Shown piece after piece: positions 52,547 to 61,201 of a stretch of DNA of 64,000 nucleotides (position 1 is the stretch's first letter; each line of letters opens with the position of its first letter). Both the position numbers and the translations under genes were made by a program. The stretch is from TMP-86 sp039807285 (lineage in GTDB: Bacteria; Pseudomonadota; Gammaproteobacteria; Steroidobacterales; Steroidobacteraceae). Below the pieces are notes generated by a model. That model was not told the origin of the DNA and ran no database searches. It saw only the letters and a list, made by a program, of their open reading frames with translations. The DNA is taken from NCBI GenBank assembly GCA_044226785.1, contig JBGAGK010000007.1, positions 62,001-126,000 on the forward strand. Reading direction: 5' to 3'.

Positions 52547-53005
52547 TCAATCGATGAGCTTGCCCAGTTCGAATTCACCTGAGCCTTCATCTGGGCGGCT
52601 GCGCTCTGCGTTGATCATGAGAACGACCGTTTCGAGCACGTCTCGGGCGCCGCGAATCTCTTCTTGGAGCACCTCGAGACCGCCGTTCGCATACTCTTCG
52701 AACGCGCGGGCGCGAGCGTCCACTGCCTCGTCTGAGTCCGAAAGCACGCTCGGCTTGGGATCGGGATGGAGTGCGATGAGATTCATCATCGTGTCGTATC
52801 CCTGTCTGTCGAAAACGCTCTGCCGAATCGGCTCGGCCAGTGGCTCAGCGAGCGGGCTGCGGCGATTTCTCTTGATGCCGACAGCCGCGGCGAACACAAG
52901 CACATCCGCAATCAGTGCGAAAGGTCCAGTCGAGTCCTCGACCGCCTGAAGGCGACGGATCACCTCAGTCTTATCCTTTGAATACGCTATGCGGCGCTCA
53001 AGCAT
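52547..53005 (-). CDS. DNA phosphorothioation-associated protein 4-like
   Basis: A 152-residue protein. ATG 53005 follows GGAGGT with 5-base spacing and overlaps the ATPase gene by 8 bases. RIAYSKDKTEVIRRLQ, DSTGPFALIADVLVFAAAVG, FDRQGYDTMMNLIAL and FEEYANGGLEVLQEEIRGAR correspond to what I recall of the Dnd-associated protein 4 family. The function is unknown; these proteins accompany phosphorothioation restriction genes. It probably works with the ATPase and helicase of this operon. Confidence 0.75.
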   Translation of the reverse strand: MLERRIAYSKDKTEVIRRLQAVEDSTGPFALIADVLVFAAAVGIKRNRRSPLAEPLAEPIRQSVFDRQGYDTMMNLIALHPDPKPSVLSDSDEAVDARARAFEEYANGGLEVLQEEIRGARDVLETVVLMINAERSRPDEGSGEFELGKLID

Positions 53006-55082
53006 TGGGCACCTCCAGGATTGTGGTGTACTCGTACTCATTCGGACTCGGTTTTACGAGCTCGTGGGAACGGCCGGACACCTCGATGGATTCGCTGCTC
53101 AACTCCTGCTTGGGCGAAAAATACTGCAGCACGTACGATCGACCGACGCGCCCGCGCAACGACTGTTCCACCTCACCTCGCCACTGCGTGTTCGTGACCA
53201 TGATGACCACCTGATCCGCGAGCCGAGTAATGTGATCGGCCACCTGGCGACGATACGTAGGCCCCAGGCTTCCAAACGGTGAATCCATCACGAGTGGGAA
53301 CTTACTGCTTTCGGGCCCAGGCAGACGTTCCTTGCGCGCTTGATAGTCGCGCACCAAGTCGATCACCCCTCCAATGAAGCACAGGCTGAGGACCTGACTT
53401 TCGCCTTGGCTTGCCGCGACCGGCAAAGGCATTCCTCCAGCGGATTCCCGCAAGCGCAGCGAATAGTCATCGCCGATCTCCGGCACGTACGGAGTAAAGG
53501 AGATGATGTCGAAGAGCGCGCGGACCTTCAGACTCAACTCAGCCCTGAACTTTGTTTCGAACCGCTGCTTTGAGCGTGTGATGCGATCGATCACCTCTCT
53601 GGCAGCATTGAGGCGACGCTGCACCAGCTGTTGCCGCGCCTCTGTTGCCTGGTGACGGGCAAGGGCTGTCTCTATTTCATCCAATCGTTTTTCTTGCTGC
53701 TTAATGTGGCCGGTGCAAGCGCCTTGCTCCAACAGGTCCCGTTCAATAGCGGCCTTCGTTTGCTGAAGTCGCCCTTCCAACAGTCCGAGTTCCTCTTCGC
53801 CACTGTGCCTGAGCTGTTGGCTGATCTCATCGAGCTGTAACTCAATCCGTGACAACTCTTCCCGATCCGCTTGACGACGCCGTTGATACTGGTCGAGTTG
53901 AGCCCAGAACTGCGTGGTTTGGTCTTCGAGTTGCTTTACCTCGGCGCCCATCCGGATGGCCTTCTCCTCCACGTCGGCGAGCCCGGCCCGATTTTTCCAT
54001 CCTTCGACGACAGATCGGGCATCTGGTGCGTCATGTCCTAGACTGCGGCCACAGATGCACTCGTCTCGTGCGAGCAAGTCCTCTACAAATTGTCGCTTAA
54101 TGCCCGCGGGGAGTTCACCACGCTGCCGCATGGCGCTCAACACTTCGTGATACGTGGTGCAGACTGCCGGCAGGAAGATCGTGTAAGCACGGCTGCTGAT
54201 CAGCGCGGATAGCTCTTCAGTGACCTGCTGCAGCGAGGCCTCCCTTCCCTCCTTGTCCTGAATCAATCCATCGCGGCGCTCCTGGAGCTCGCGCGCGGAG
54301 CGGAGCGTCCTTAAGCGATTCTGAATCTCTTCTTCCGTCTGTCTGTGGCTTTCAATGTTGGCGGCGAGCTCACGAAGGCGTCGCTTCTGGGTGGCAATGG
54401 TCTCCTCGACGGATCGCTTCTCTTCGAGCAACTGCACAGTCTGAGCATCGCCGACGCGTTCGTACTCGTTCTCGAGCGCCCGCTTTGCGGCGCCCACGTG
54501 TCGAATAGCGCGCTCGAGGATCTCAAGCGAAGACAGCTTCTTAGTTGCATTGGTGATGTCGGCACGCTCTTCGTCCTTCGGCTGAACCAACCGCTCGATT
54601 CTTTCACCATCAAAGAAGAAGTATGTGTGCAGATCCTCGGGCAAGACGCGCCCGATGGCGTCCTCGATTGATTGCTCTTGCTTCCATTGACCATCGGGCC
54701 CTGCCCACTGCAACTCCGGGATCGCATCGCCGATTTGCGTAGCCTCCACTTCGGTCTGACCACGCCGAACTCGGCTGGTTTTGCGAAGGACATACTTGTA
54801 TCCGAGGTGCTCAAACTTGATCTCCACCCACGCTTCGACGACCTCGTTTGGTTTTGCCTCGCGGATAGCGGCGTTGTTCACCACCTTTTCTGGAAGTAGG
54901 AAACCGCGGCTCGTTGTTCCATACAGCGTCCACGTGAAGGCATTGAGCAGCGCCGTTTTGCCCGCGCCGTTCGTGCCGAAGAACATGGTGATCGGCCGTT
55001 CGCTGGTACCGCCAAACATGATCTCCGGCGAGGATCCGCGAAATTGTCTGAAGTTGTGGAGCTTCAGAGATAGCAACCTCAT
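52998..55082 (-). CDS. SMC/Rad50-like ATPase of Dnd system (DndD-like)
   Basis: A 694-residue ABC-type ATPase with long coiled coils. Walker A is FFGTNGAGKTALLNAF (residues 35-50). LPEDLHTYFFFDGERIERL (about 148-165) is typical of DndD-like proteins. Coiled-coil arms span roughly 185-300 and 370-500, with a cysteine turn DECICGRSLG near 342-344. The ABC signature is SQGESQVLSLCFIGG and Walker B FPLVMDSPFGSLGP. ATG 55082 has GGAG upstream and overlaps the small gene by 4 bases. It could be DndD itself or a paralogue serving the restriction step; a dndD next to dndC would lie outside the window. Confidence 0.8.
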   Translation of the reverse strand: MRLLSLKLHNFRQFRGSSPEIMFGGTSERPITMFFGTNGAGKTALLNAFTWTLYGTTSRGFLLPEKVVNNAAIREAKPNEVVEAWVEIKFEHLGYKYVLRKTSRVRRGQTEVEATQIGDAIPELQWAGPDGQWKQEQSIEDAIGRVLPEDLHTYFFFDGERIERLVQPKDEERADITNATKKLSSLEILERAIRHVGAAKRALENEYERVGDAQTVQLLEEKRSVEETIATQKRRLRELAANIESHRQTEEEIQNRLRTLRSARELQERRDGLIQDKEGREASLQQVTEELSALISSRAYTIFLPAVCTTYHEVLSAMRQRGELPAGIKRQFVEDLLARDECICGRSLGHDAPDARSVVEGWKNRAGLADVEEKAIRMGAEVKQLEDQTTQFWAQLDQYQRRRQADREELSRIELQLDEISQQLRHSGEEELGLLEGRLQQTKAAIERDLLEQGACTGHIKQQEKRLDEIETALARHQATEARQQLVQRRLNAAREVIDRITRSKQRFETKFRAELSLKVRALFDIISFTPYVPEIGDDYSLRLRESAGGMPLPVAASQGESQVLSLCFIGGVIDLVRDYQARKERLPGPESSKFPLVMDSPFGSLGPTYRRQVADHITRLADQVVIMVTNTQWRGEVEQSLRGRVGRSYVLQYFSPKQELSSESIEVSGRSHELVKPSPNEYEYTTILEVPNA

Positions 55083-55261
55083 TTGATCTCCTCCCTGATG
55101 ATCCGCAGGACGTCATCGTTGAGGTGTGGTTGCCTCATATAGAGACGTTCTTTCTCAAGCGTAAGAACTCTGGCGATGATCCTCACGATCTCAGGATCAC
55201 CCGTTTTCAGTGGCTCGAAGGCATCGAGCGCTTTGTCGTCTCCAGGCGTGTTCTCGCTCAT
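55079..55261 (-). CDS. 60-residue acidic protein of the Dnd operon
   Basis: A tiny gene coupled on both sides: 2 bases after the helicase and overlapping the ATPase start by 4 bases. The sequence is helix-prone and charged (DPEIVRIIARVLTLEKERLY, HLNDDVLRIIREEIK). It is too short to be DndE (about 110-130 residues) and lacks its known start. The tight placement suggests a stoichiometric partner of the ATPase or helicase. A family named DNA modification system-associated small protein may apply, unverified. Confidence 0.65.
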   Translation of the reverse strand: MSENTPGDDKALDAFEPLKTGDPEIVRIIARVLTLEKERLYMRQPHLNDDVLRIIREEIK

Positions 55262-55263
55262 CT

Positions 55264-57402
55264 CTAAATGTCCATCAGGTTGAATGCCTTCTGCAGTTCG
55301 AATACCACGGCCCGTGTCTCCCCCGCGTTGAGGGCGATATCAGCGAACTCGGCGAATCGGACCAACTCCTTGCGCAACAGCGATCGCTCGGCGGCGCTGT
55401 TGCGCGCCTCCCGCGGAGGCACGACGATCATGTCGTAGATCTCCGCAAACTCTTTTCCTGGGGCTTGTCGCAGCACTCGCCCGCGCCGTTGCACGAATTG
55501 TCTTGGATTGGTGCTGCTCGCCAGGATGACCGCGGTTCGTACCGATGGGATGTCGACCCCTTCGTCGAGACAGCGTATCGCGACCAGCCCTTGCAGGCGC
55601 CCCGCAGCGAGATCTTCACGCAAACTGTCGCGCTGTTCCGTGTCGGTTTCGGCAGTATATGGAGCGACTTTGATATGAAGCTCGGAGCCCAGGATCCGGG
55701 TGACCTCGTCGACCTGCCTGCGAAAGGCATCATCAAGGTCACTTTCCACCTGTCCATCGCCGCAATAAAACAGCATGTGCGTAGCGTCGCGATGTGCCTG
55801 CGCGATCTTGCGCAACGCGTGCAGTTTGTTTGCTGCAGTCCCAATAAGTCGTGCACGCCGCAGCAACAGGGCGGTCAGTGCTGAGTTCTTGGGATCATCT
55901 TCGTCCACCCCATACAAACGTGAGATTCTGAGGCTGAGATCGAGATACTCAGTGCGCTCGTCCTCAGTCAGCTCCACCAGAATCGGGTAATAGCGATATC
56001 GGGTCAGGGCATCCAGATCTATCGCTTCCCTTATCCCCAGGCGTGGCTCGAGGATGCTGCCGAAGTAACTCTGCAGTCGCTGCGTCCCCTCATCATCGAA
56101 CCATCGTTCCGGTGTGGCAGATAATCCGAGTCGCAGCCGAATGTTCTCCGGAAGCGAAGCTGCGTTCCTCGTTGCGCCAAAGTTATGGACTTCGTCGGCG
56201 ATCAACAACGTCTTGTTTGGGAAGTAACGTAGCCGTTGTTGGAAAGCGTCAGAGCAAAAGCTTGAGTTCGTGGCGATGACGCAGAGAAAAGACCGCGAAT
56301 CCAGCTGTAGCTGCGATAGACGTTGGGTTAGCTCATCGAACCAATGATCCCTGGATTCGAACGCAAGGAGCGGATTCATCCCGAACGCCAAGCATTCTCT
56401 TCGCCACTGGGTGACTAGGTGCTTGTAGGGACACAGAATGATTACTGCCTGCAGATCAAACTTGTCTGCAAGCCGGGCGGTGACGGCAAGAGCGGTGATG
56501 GTCTTGCCTGTACCGGTGGCCATTTGCAAGATGCCCGCGCCGTTGCTGCGAAACCAGCTGGCGATCGCGGTTTCCTGATATCCCCGAAGTGCCAAGGAAC
56601 GCGGCAGCGCCGGCCGACTCGACGCACGAGCCTTCGGAATCGGAATTGAGGCAGTCTCCGGATCGAACGGTGGTGGCGAATCTGGCTTGTAGGCGGCGAG
56701 GAGCTCTCGACTCACTTCGTTGAAATCAAGAACGACGAGTCCGTCTGTCGCGTCACTCCAGAGCCGCTGAAAAGCAGCTAACTTCCTCGCAACACGCATC
56801 TGTGGGTCATGCCAGGAACAATAGACGTCAATGGATTCGAAGTTCGTGACGAGTCCGCCTTCTGTCTCGTTGCCGGAACCCGTGAATGCAACGTGATTGC
56901 CACAGGCATCCGAAAAGATGCCGATCTTTTCGTGATAGATCCCGCGCGAGAGTCGGCCCGTGTCAGCGTCGACTCGAAGTGCGATTTTGATGTCTAGACT
57001 GCCGTTCGCGATCATCCAGGACAAGGCCGCGAGCCGGTTCTTGATCAATGCCTGCTCAGGATCTGTCATCGCGCGACGGGCGGCGTTTCGGAGTACGTCC
57101 ACCCGAGACTGATAGCCGTGCTCGATTGCCTGCACGTCGTCTTCGATCAGTTGCGGCGAGACGACCAGTTGAACGGTACCGTCTGTTTTGATGAGTTCCG
57201 CCAATCCCTTCGCGGCAAGCGCCAGTCCGCTACTTGAAAAGTAACCGGCCGCGCGCCGGTAAATCGCGCTGCGCTGCAAACACGGGACGTAGAAGTCTCG
57301 GACGACGTTCCCCTCGTCCGATCGATACGAGATATCCAGCGCTAGCTCGGAGAGGCTAGGCAGACGATGAATCTCGCGTCTTGATTGAGCATCGCCCGTC
57401 AA
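55264..57402 (-). CDS. PLD-nuclease/DEAD-DEAH helicase, Dnd-type restriction protein
   Basis: About 712 residues. The N-terminus (VRDFYVPCLQRSAIYRRAAG, YFSSSGLALAAKGLAELI) and the phospholipase D site (GIYHEKIGIF, AFTGSGNETEGGLVTNFES) form a single-HxK nuclease-like domain. The SF2 helicase follows: ILQMATGTGKTITA (motif I), LLIADEVHNFG (II), LGLSATPERW (III), CLDEGVDIPSVRTAV and QFVQRRGRVLRQAPGKEF (V, VI). This layout fits the Dnd-linked restriction helicase. The frame is open to a TTG at 57480; TTG 57402 is preferred from conservation but has no strong ribosome site. First gene of the five-gene operon. Confidence 0.82.
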   Translation of the reverse strand: MTGDAQSRREIHRLPSLSELALDISYRSDEGNVVRDFYVPCLQRSAIYRRAAGYFSSSGLALAAKGLAELIKTDGTVQLVVSPQLIEDDVQAIEHGYQSRVDVLRNAARRAMTDPEQALIKNRLAALSWMIANGSLDIKIALRVDADTGRLSRGIYHEKIGIFSDACGNHVAFTGSGNETEGGLVTNFESIDVYCSWHDPQMRVARKLAAFQRLWSDATDGLVVLDFNEVSRELLAAYKPDSPPPFDPETASIPIPKARASSRPALPRSLALRGYQETAIASWFRSNGAGILQMATGTGKTITALAVTARLADKFDLQAVIILCPYKHLVTQWRRECLAFGMNPLLAFESRDHWFDELTQRLSQLQLDSRSFLCVIATNSSFCSDAFQQRLRYFPNKTLLIADEVHNFGATRNAASLPENIRLRLGLSATPERWFDDEGTQRLQSYFGSILEPRLGIREAIDLDALTRYRYYPILVELTEDERTEYLDLSLRISRLYGVDEDDPKNSALTALLLRRARLIGTAANKLHALRKIAQAHRDATHMLFYCGDGQVESDLDDAFRRQVDEVTRILGSELHIKVAPYTAETDTEQRDSLREDLAAGRLQGLVAIRCLDEGVDIPSVRTAVILASSTNPRQFVQRRGRVLRQAPGKEFAEIYDMIVVPPREARNSAAERSLLRKELVRFAEFADIALNAGETRAVVFELQKAFNLMDI

Positions 57403-57596
57403 TTTATGAGTCCGTCTTACGAGTCCGTCGATTTTTTCTAATTGATCACGTACCGTCGCAGAATGGCAACGCCAGATCAAATTTACGTGATGAATTTACC
57501 ATACCGTGGTTGGGCGCATTCGAACCGAGATCACCAATTGGTGAGGCGCCGAGCACTTGTATCGGCACTGCGAGTGCTATTGGTAAGGGGTAGGTC

Positions 57597-57770
57597 ATGC
57601 CAGAGGTGGACGCCAGCAATTCGGACGTTCGTACTTGCAAATCGTGCTCAAAGCCAAAGCCGATTTCTGACTTCCATCACTTCGGCAAGGATCTCTCCCG
57701 CGTGGGCAAATGGTGCGAAGACTGCTACCAGCGTCATTCGCGGCGCAAGCGAACGAGCGCGAGAGAGTAA
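57597..57770 (+). CDS. 57-residue zinc-ribbon protein
   Basis: A small gene below the usual length cutoff. ATG 57597 follows AGGGG by 6 bases. The product has C-x-x-C (RTCKSCSKPKPISDFHHFGK) and a second C-x-x-C (GKWCEDCYQRHSRRKRT), a four-cysteine zinc ribbon with a basic tail, like small HNH-associated or DNA-binding ribbons. It sits divergent from the helicase operon and 21 bases before the truncated methyltransferase gene, so it is likely part of the same plus-strand unit. Confidence 0.6.
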   Translation: MPEVDASNSDVRTCKSCSKPKPISDFHHFGKDLSRVGKWCEDCYQRHSRRKRTSARE

Positions 57771-57791
57771 CAAGCAATTGCGGAGCGAGCG

Positions 57792-58135
57792 GTGGTTGGC
57801 AAGGAAGTCGGTAGGCGGCGGTACGTCCACGTCGAGCAACTGCCTGAATTGGAGAGCGGAATCTGCAATCTCGTTGAGCAGGCGCGCGAGGTCCTGCAGC
57901 GGCACACGGCGGCGTCATGCAACGTCCTTCGCATCAATGAAGACCTCGCGGAATTCGCCTTCCTTGACTATCCCGCGCTGGCGCAAGTGCCATTTCCTCG
58001 ACTGGCCAACAGCTGGCGCGTGCATCCTGCGAGTTCTCTGATTTCTCACCGCACCTATACCGAATCGCTCAACCCACCGATTCTCCATCGCACGGAGCTA
58101 CTTCTCGGTGATACCCAGATCGCGTCCCCGGGCGT
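57792..58135 (+). pseudogene. Dnd-associated methyltransferase-like gene, truncated by IS256
   Basis: GTG 57792 follows GGAG. The protein reads VGKEVGRRRYVHVEQLPELE, CNVLRINEDLAEFAFLDYP, FPRLANSWRVHPASS and TESLNPPILHRTELLL, matching, as I recall it, the first domain of the DNA phosphorothioation-associated putative methyltransferase. After LLLGDTQ the frame runs into the IS end and stops at once. The Rossmann domain is missing, and no remainder lies on the other side of the element. Confidence 0.65.
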
Positions 58136-59475
58136 GGTGTAAGAGTCGTGAGTCTTGGCTCAGTTGAACTCCTGCTCAGTTGACGACGGCCGACAACCGA
58201 GCGGTCTGATTCTCCGCGAGTGCCTGCAGACCTTCAAGCGGCAGATAACGTCGCTGTAGCTGCCACTCGTCGTTCTGCTCGAGCAGCAGCGCCCCGACGA
58301 GCCGCGTGATGGCCGCTTCGTTCGGGAAGATGCCGACGACGTTGGTGCGCCGCTTGATCTCGGCATTCAGCCGCTCCAGCGGATTAGTGCTGTGGATCTG
58401 CACCCGGTGAGACTTGGGGAAGCTCATGAAGGCCAGCACGTCGGCTTCCGCAGCGTCCATCAGTGCAGCGAGCTTGGGGAATTTCGCTCGCAGCTGGTCG
58501 GCGACCGAGCGCCACTGCGAGATCGCTGCCTCCTGCGTTTCCTGCGCGAACACCGTGTTGATCATGGCCAGTACCATCTGACGCTGACCCTTGCCCGCGT
58601 GCGCCAACGCATTGCGCAGGAAGTGCACGCGACAGCGCTGCCAGGTCGCCTTCAGCACCTTCGCTGCCGCCGCTTTCAGGCCTTCGTGGGCGTCGGAGAT
58701 CACCAGTTTCACCCCGCGCAGCCCACGGCGGGTGAGCGAGCGCAGGAAGCTGGTCCAGAACGGCTCGGCTTCCGATGGACCGATCGCCATGCCGAGCACT
58801 TCGCGCATACCCTCGGTGTTCACCGCCACAGCGATTATTACGGCCACCGACACGATCCGACCGGCCTCGCGCACTTTCAGGTACGTCGCGTCGATCCACA
58901 GATACGGCCAGTCGCCCTCGATGGGTCGCTCCAGGAAGGCATGCACGCGCTCATCGATCTCCGTGCACAGGCGGGAGACCTGGCTCTTGCTGATCCCGCT
59001 CATCCCCATCGCCTTCACCAGCTCATCCACCGAGCGGGTCGAGACGCCCTGCACGTAGGCTTCCTGAATCACGGCGGCGAGCGCCTTCTCAGCGGTGCGG
59101 CGCGGCTCGAGGAAGCCGGGAAAATAGCTACCTTTACGCAGCTTCGGGACCTTCAGATCAACCGAGCCGGCGCGCGTCTCCCACAGCCGCTCGCGATAGC
59201 CATTGCGGCTGTTCAGCCGTTCCGGGCTTCTCTCCCCATACGCCGCGGCACACAGCCCCTCAGCGTCCATTTCCATCATCCGCTGGGCGACGAACTGGAT
59301 CATCTGCTTCAGCAGGTCCGCGTCCGCACCCTTCTCGGCGAGCTCAGCCAGTGCGATATTGGTCTTGGTGGTGGTCATCGTGTTGTTCTCAGTGAAGTTA
59401 AGCGTGGTAACTCAACCTTACCAAGACTCACGATGGCCGCCGCCTCTCGCGGTCAGCGGCCCGCTCTTACACCAC
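58134..59475 (-). mobile_element. IS256-family insertion sequence
   Basis: About 1.34 kb bounded by a 12-base inverted repeat: GTGGTGTAAGAG at 58134-58145 and CTCTTACACCAC at 59464-59475. It carries one transposase gene (58176-59378). No 8- or 9-base target duplication is seen at the two ends, so one flank was probably deleted or rearranged after insertion. It cuts the Dnd-associated methyltransferase gene on its left, and ICE fragments begin on its right. Confidence 0.85.
58176..59378 (-). CDS. IS256-family (mutator-type) transposase
   Basis: A 400-residue DDE transposase of normal length with intact frame. The N-terminal DNA-binding part includes RERLWETRAGSVDLKVPKLR and YFPGFLEPRRTAEKALAAV. 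Catalytic residues: first Asp in YLWIDATYLKVREAG, second Asp in VKLVISDAHEGLKAAA, and Glu near NPLERLNAEIKRRTNVVGIF. It moves the element by a circular copy-out route (family knowledge). It looks recently active since the gene is undamaged. Confidence 0.95.
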   Translation of the reverse strand: MTTTKTNIALAELAEKGADADLLKQMIQFVAQRMMEMDAEGLCAAAYGERSPERLNSRNGYRERLWETRAGSVDLKVPKLRKGSYFPGFLEPRRTAEKALAAVIQEAYVQGVSTRSVDELVKAMGMSGISKSQVSRLCTEIDERVHAFLERPIEGDWPYLWIDATYLKVREAGRIVSVAVIIAVAVNTEGMREVLGMAIGPSEAEPFWTSFLRSLTRRGLRGVKLVISDAHEGLKAAAAKVLKATWQRCRVHFLRNALAHAGKGQRQMVLAMINTVFAQETQEAAISQWRSVADQLRAKFPKLAALMDAAEADVLAFMSFPKSHRVQIHSTNPLERLNAEIKRRTNVVGIFPNEAAITRLVGALLLEQNDEWQLQRRYLPLEGLQALAENQTARLSAVVN

Positions 59476-59607
59476 CATCAGGGACGCGATCGATACCCAC
59501 CCGCAGAGGAGCAACTTAGAGCAGTTGACAAACGTCTGTGAGGCGCTCGGCTTCTTTGCGAATGCGAGCGTGATCGGCTTCCCGATCCCGCGATCCCGAA
59601 GCATGGA

Positions 59608-59805
59608 ATGGAGAACCTCGCGCCTTGGTGGTTTAGTTGGCTCGAAGAACGTCTCGATGCCTTTTGGTGGGTGATATACCAATCGCTGTATCGATCGCAG
59701 CTGATCCTGCATTGGCTCCCGTTGATCGCATTTTTCGTGGCGTGCGCGCTGATCGAAGGTCTCGCGCAGCGTGCGCTCAGCATCGCTTCCAACATCGGCG
59801 TTCCA
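59608..59805 (+). pseudogene. DUF4400-like ICE membrane protein fragment
   Basis: A frame reading WWFSWLEERLDAFWWVIYQS, LYRSQLILHWLPLIAFFVAC and ALIEGLAQRALSIAS, which resembles the middle of DUF4400 membrane proteins encoded next to TraD in integrative conjugative elements. Homology starts abruptly and ends at about 59805, after which the frame loses meaning. About 130 bases separate it from the IS end. Confidence 0.5.
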
Positions 59806-59849
59806 CCGCAGGCTTCAACGCCGCGGTGGCGATGCGCAGTTTTCGACAG

Positions 59850-60140
59850 CTATTCGCGAAAGCTCGTGAGAATTTCCACATCGGAGTCGACGCGAGGAAA
59901 CACACAGCTCATCACGCTGACTCCGCGAATCGAGTCCAATGCCGAACTGCACGCTAACGCCGCATCGAGCGCGAATCCCATCGAGCTCCTCATCGAACCC
60001 GATCGGTCGATCAACACCGTGACCGCAGTGTTGATGTCCTTGCTCATCGTTTTGCGTTTGAAGACCCCAGGATCTCCCAACACCGCCTTCACAAATCGAC
60101 GAGGGCCCGTTCGAACACCTTGCCGCTTGTACCGCACCTG
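59850..60140 (-). pseudogene. VWA (CobT-like) protein fragment
   Basis: The frame includes DPGVFKRKTMSKDINTAV, TVLIDRSGSMRSSMGFALDA and VSVMSCVFPRVDSDVEIL. DRSGSM is the metal-ion-dependent adhesion site (D-x-S-x-S) of VWA domains in CobT-like proteins, often found with AAA+ ATPases on ICEs and plasmids. It stops at 59850 within the domain. Both ends are missing. Confidence 0.55.
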
Positions 60141-60144
60141 CGAG

Positions 60145-60354
60145 AGTCGCGAGGACTCCACGAAGGCGCGCATCCGTCGTGCGGCCGACGATCGTGGAGT
60201 TGGCGTTGCCCAGCACTTGCCTCGCACGGTCCTCAGAACCGAGTTTCGCGACGAAGTCCGAGAACGTTTGCGAAAAGAAGATGACGCAGTAGCCCGCACC
60301 GCGTCCCTTGTTCAACATCTGGATAAAAGGCTGATTGACCGCTTCGTTTCCTTC
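60145..60354 (-). pseudogene. TraD conjugative coupling protein fragment
   Basis: About 70 residues: NEAVNQPFIQMLNKGRGAGY, CVIFFSQTFSDFVAKLGSED, KARQVLGNAN-like RARQVLGNANSTIVGRTTDA, RLRGVLATL. This is the conserved motor segment of TraD/VirD4 coupling proteins of the ICE type. It is joined directly to the truncated PLD gene upstream and switches frame into the VWA fragment downstream. It shows that an ICE once occupied or excised from here. Confidence 0.6.
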
Positions 60355-61003
60355 CATACGCGGAGTACCTTCTTGCGGGCTGCTTCGGGGAACGTGTAGA
60401 TATCGACCCCGATGTCGTCGCCGTTCCACAAGTCTTCGAAATGCGAGCGCTTGCGTGCAGCCCGGTCCGGGCTGTCCCAGCAGGCGTACACGTCGATACA
60501 TTCGCGGTTGTGCTCGAAGGCATTCCGACTTTCGTTCGACGAACCCGTGAAGGCTACATAGTCCTTGTCGTCGATGATGAAGACACGGATCTTCTCGTGA
60601 TAGATGCCCGTGCCGGTCTTTGGCGTGGCAATCTTGATCTCCAACCGTTCCATCTCCAGCAGCCGGGCCAGCCGACTAACCCCGTCGCCAACACCGTCGG
60701 CGAATTCCGTTTCAATGACCTCTTCAAGGTGATGGGCGCAGGGCGTTTCTTTTGCTACGCCGTTCGAAATGGCCTTCATGTCGTCGGGCGACAGCTCGAC
60801 GGAGGTGACGAGCCGGATACGACCGCCGTTGCGGATGAACTCCCCAAGTGGTGCGCCGAACGCTTCGAGCGCTGTACTGGAGAAATAGCCAACCGCGCGC
60901 CAATAGGTCTTGGCCTCCCGCAGGGAAGGCCGAAGAACTGCTCGACGATGTCGTCGTAGCCCGAACGGTAGTCTTGCCGATAGGCGATATCTCGAAGGCT
61001 CAT
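60345..61003 (-). pseudogene. Second PLD-helicase N-terminus, frameshifted and truncated
   Basis: From ATG 61003 the frame reads MSLRDIAYRQDYRSGYDDIV, EQFF; one base is missing at about 60930, after which the homologous sequence RPSLREAKTYWRAVGYFSST continues in the next frame. ALEAFGAPLGEFIRNGGRIR, GIYHEKIRVFIIDDKDYVAF and GSSNESRNAFEHN complete a PLD domain like that of the intact helicase at 55264. Homology ends near TFPEAARKKVLRVW, where TraD sequence begins. No helicase domain remains. Confidence 0.7.
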
Positions 61004-61201
61004 TCTTATCTCTTTCCGATTGCCGCAGTGTCCGCCCGGACATGAAAAGGCCGCGCCCTCCAGACCAGTCCGCCGCGGCCGCCTCTCCGCTTGGGCCGAA
61101 ACGAGCTACTGCTACGGAAAAGAGTGCGTTATTAAGCTTTGTGAATCAACAGAATACAGCCGAAATCGCCCGAAGGTTGTTCCATCTCCCACGGCAGCGC
61201 C

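Noticed and set aside
55079..55261. Small gene as dndE
   Set aside because: Half the usual DndE length and lacking the DndE start pattern; left as unknown.
58134..59475. Target site duplication for the IS256 element
   Set aside because: The bases outside the two inverted repeats do not match over 8 or 9 positions, so a duplication cannot be claimed.
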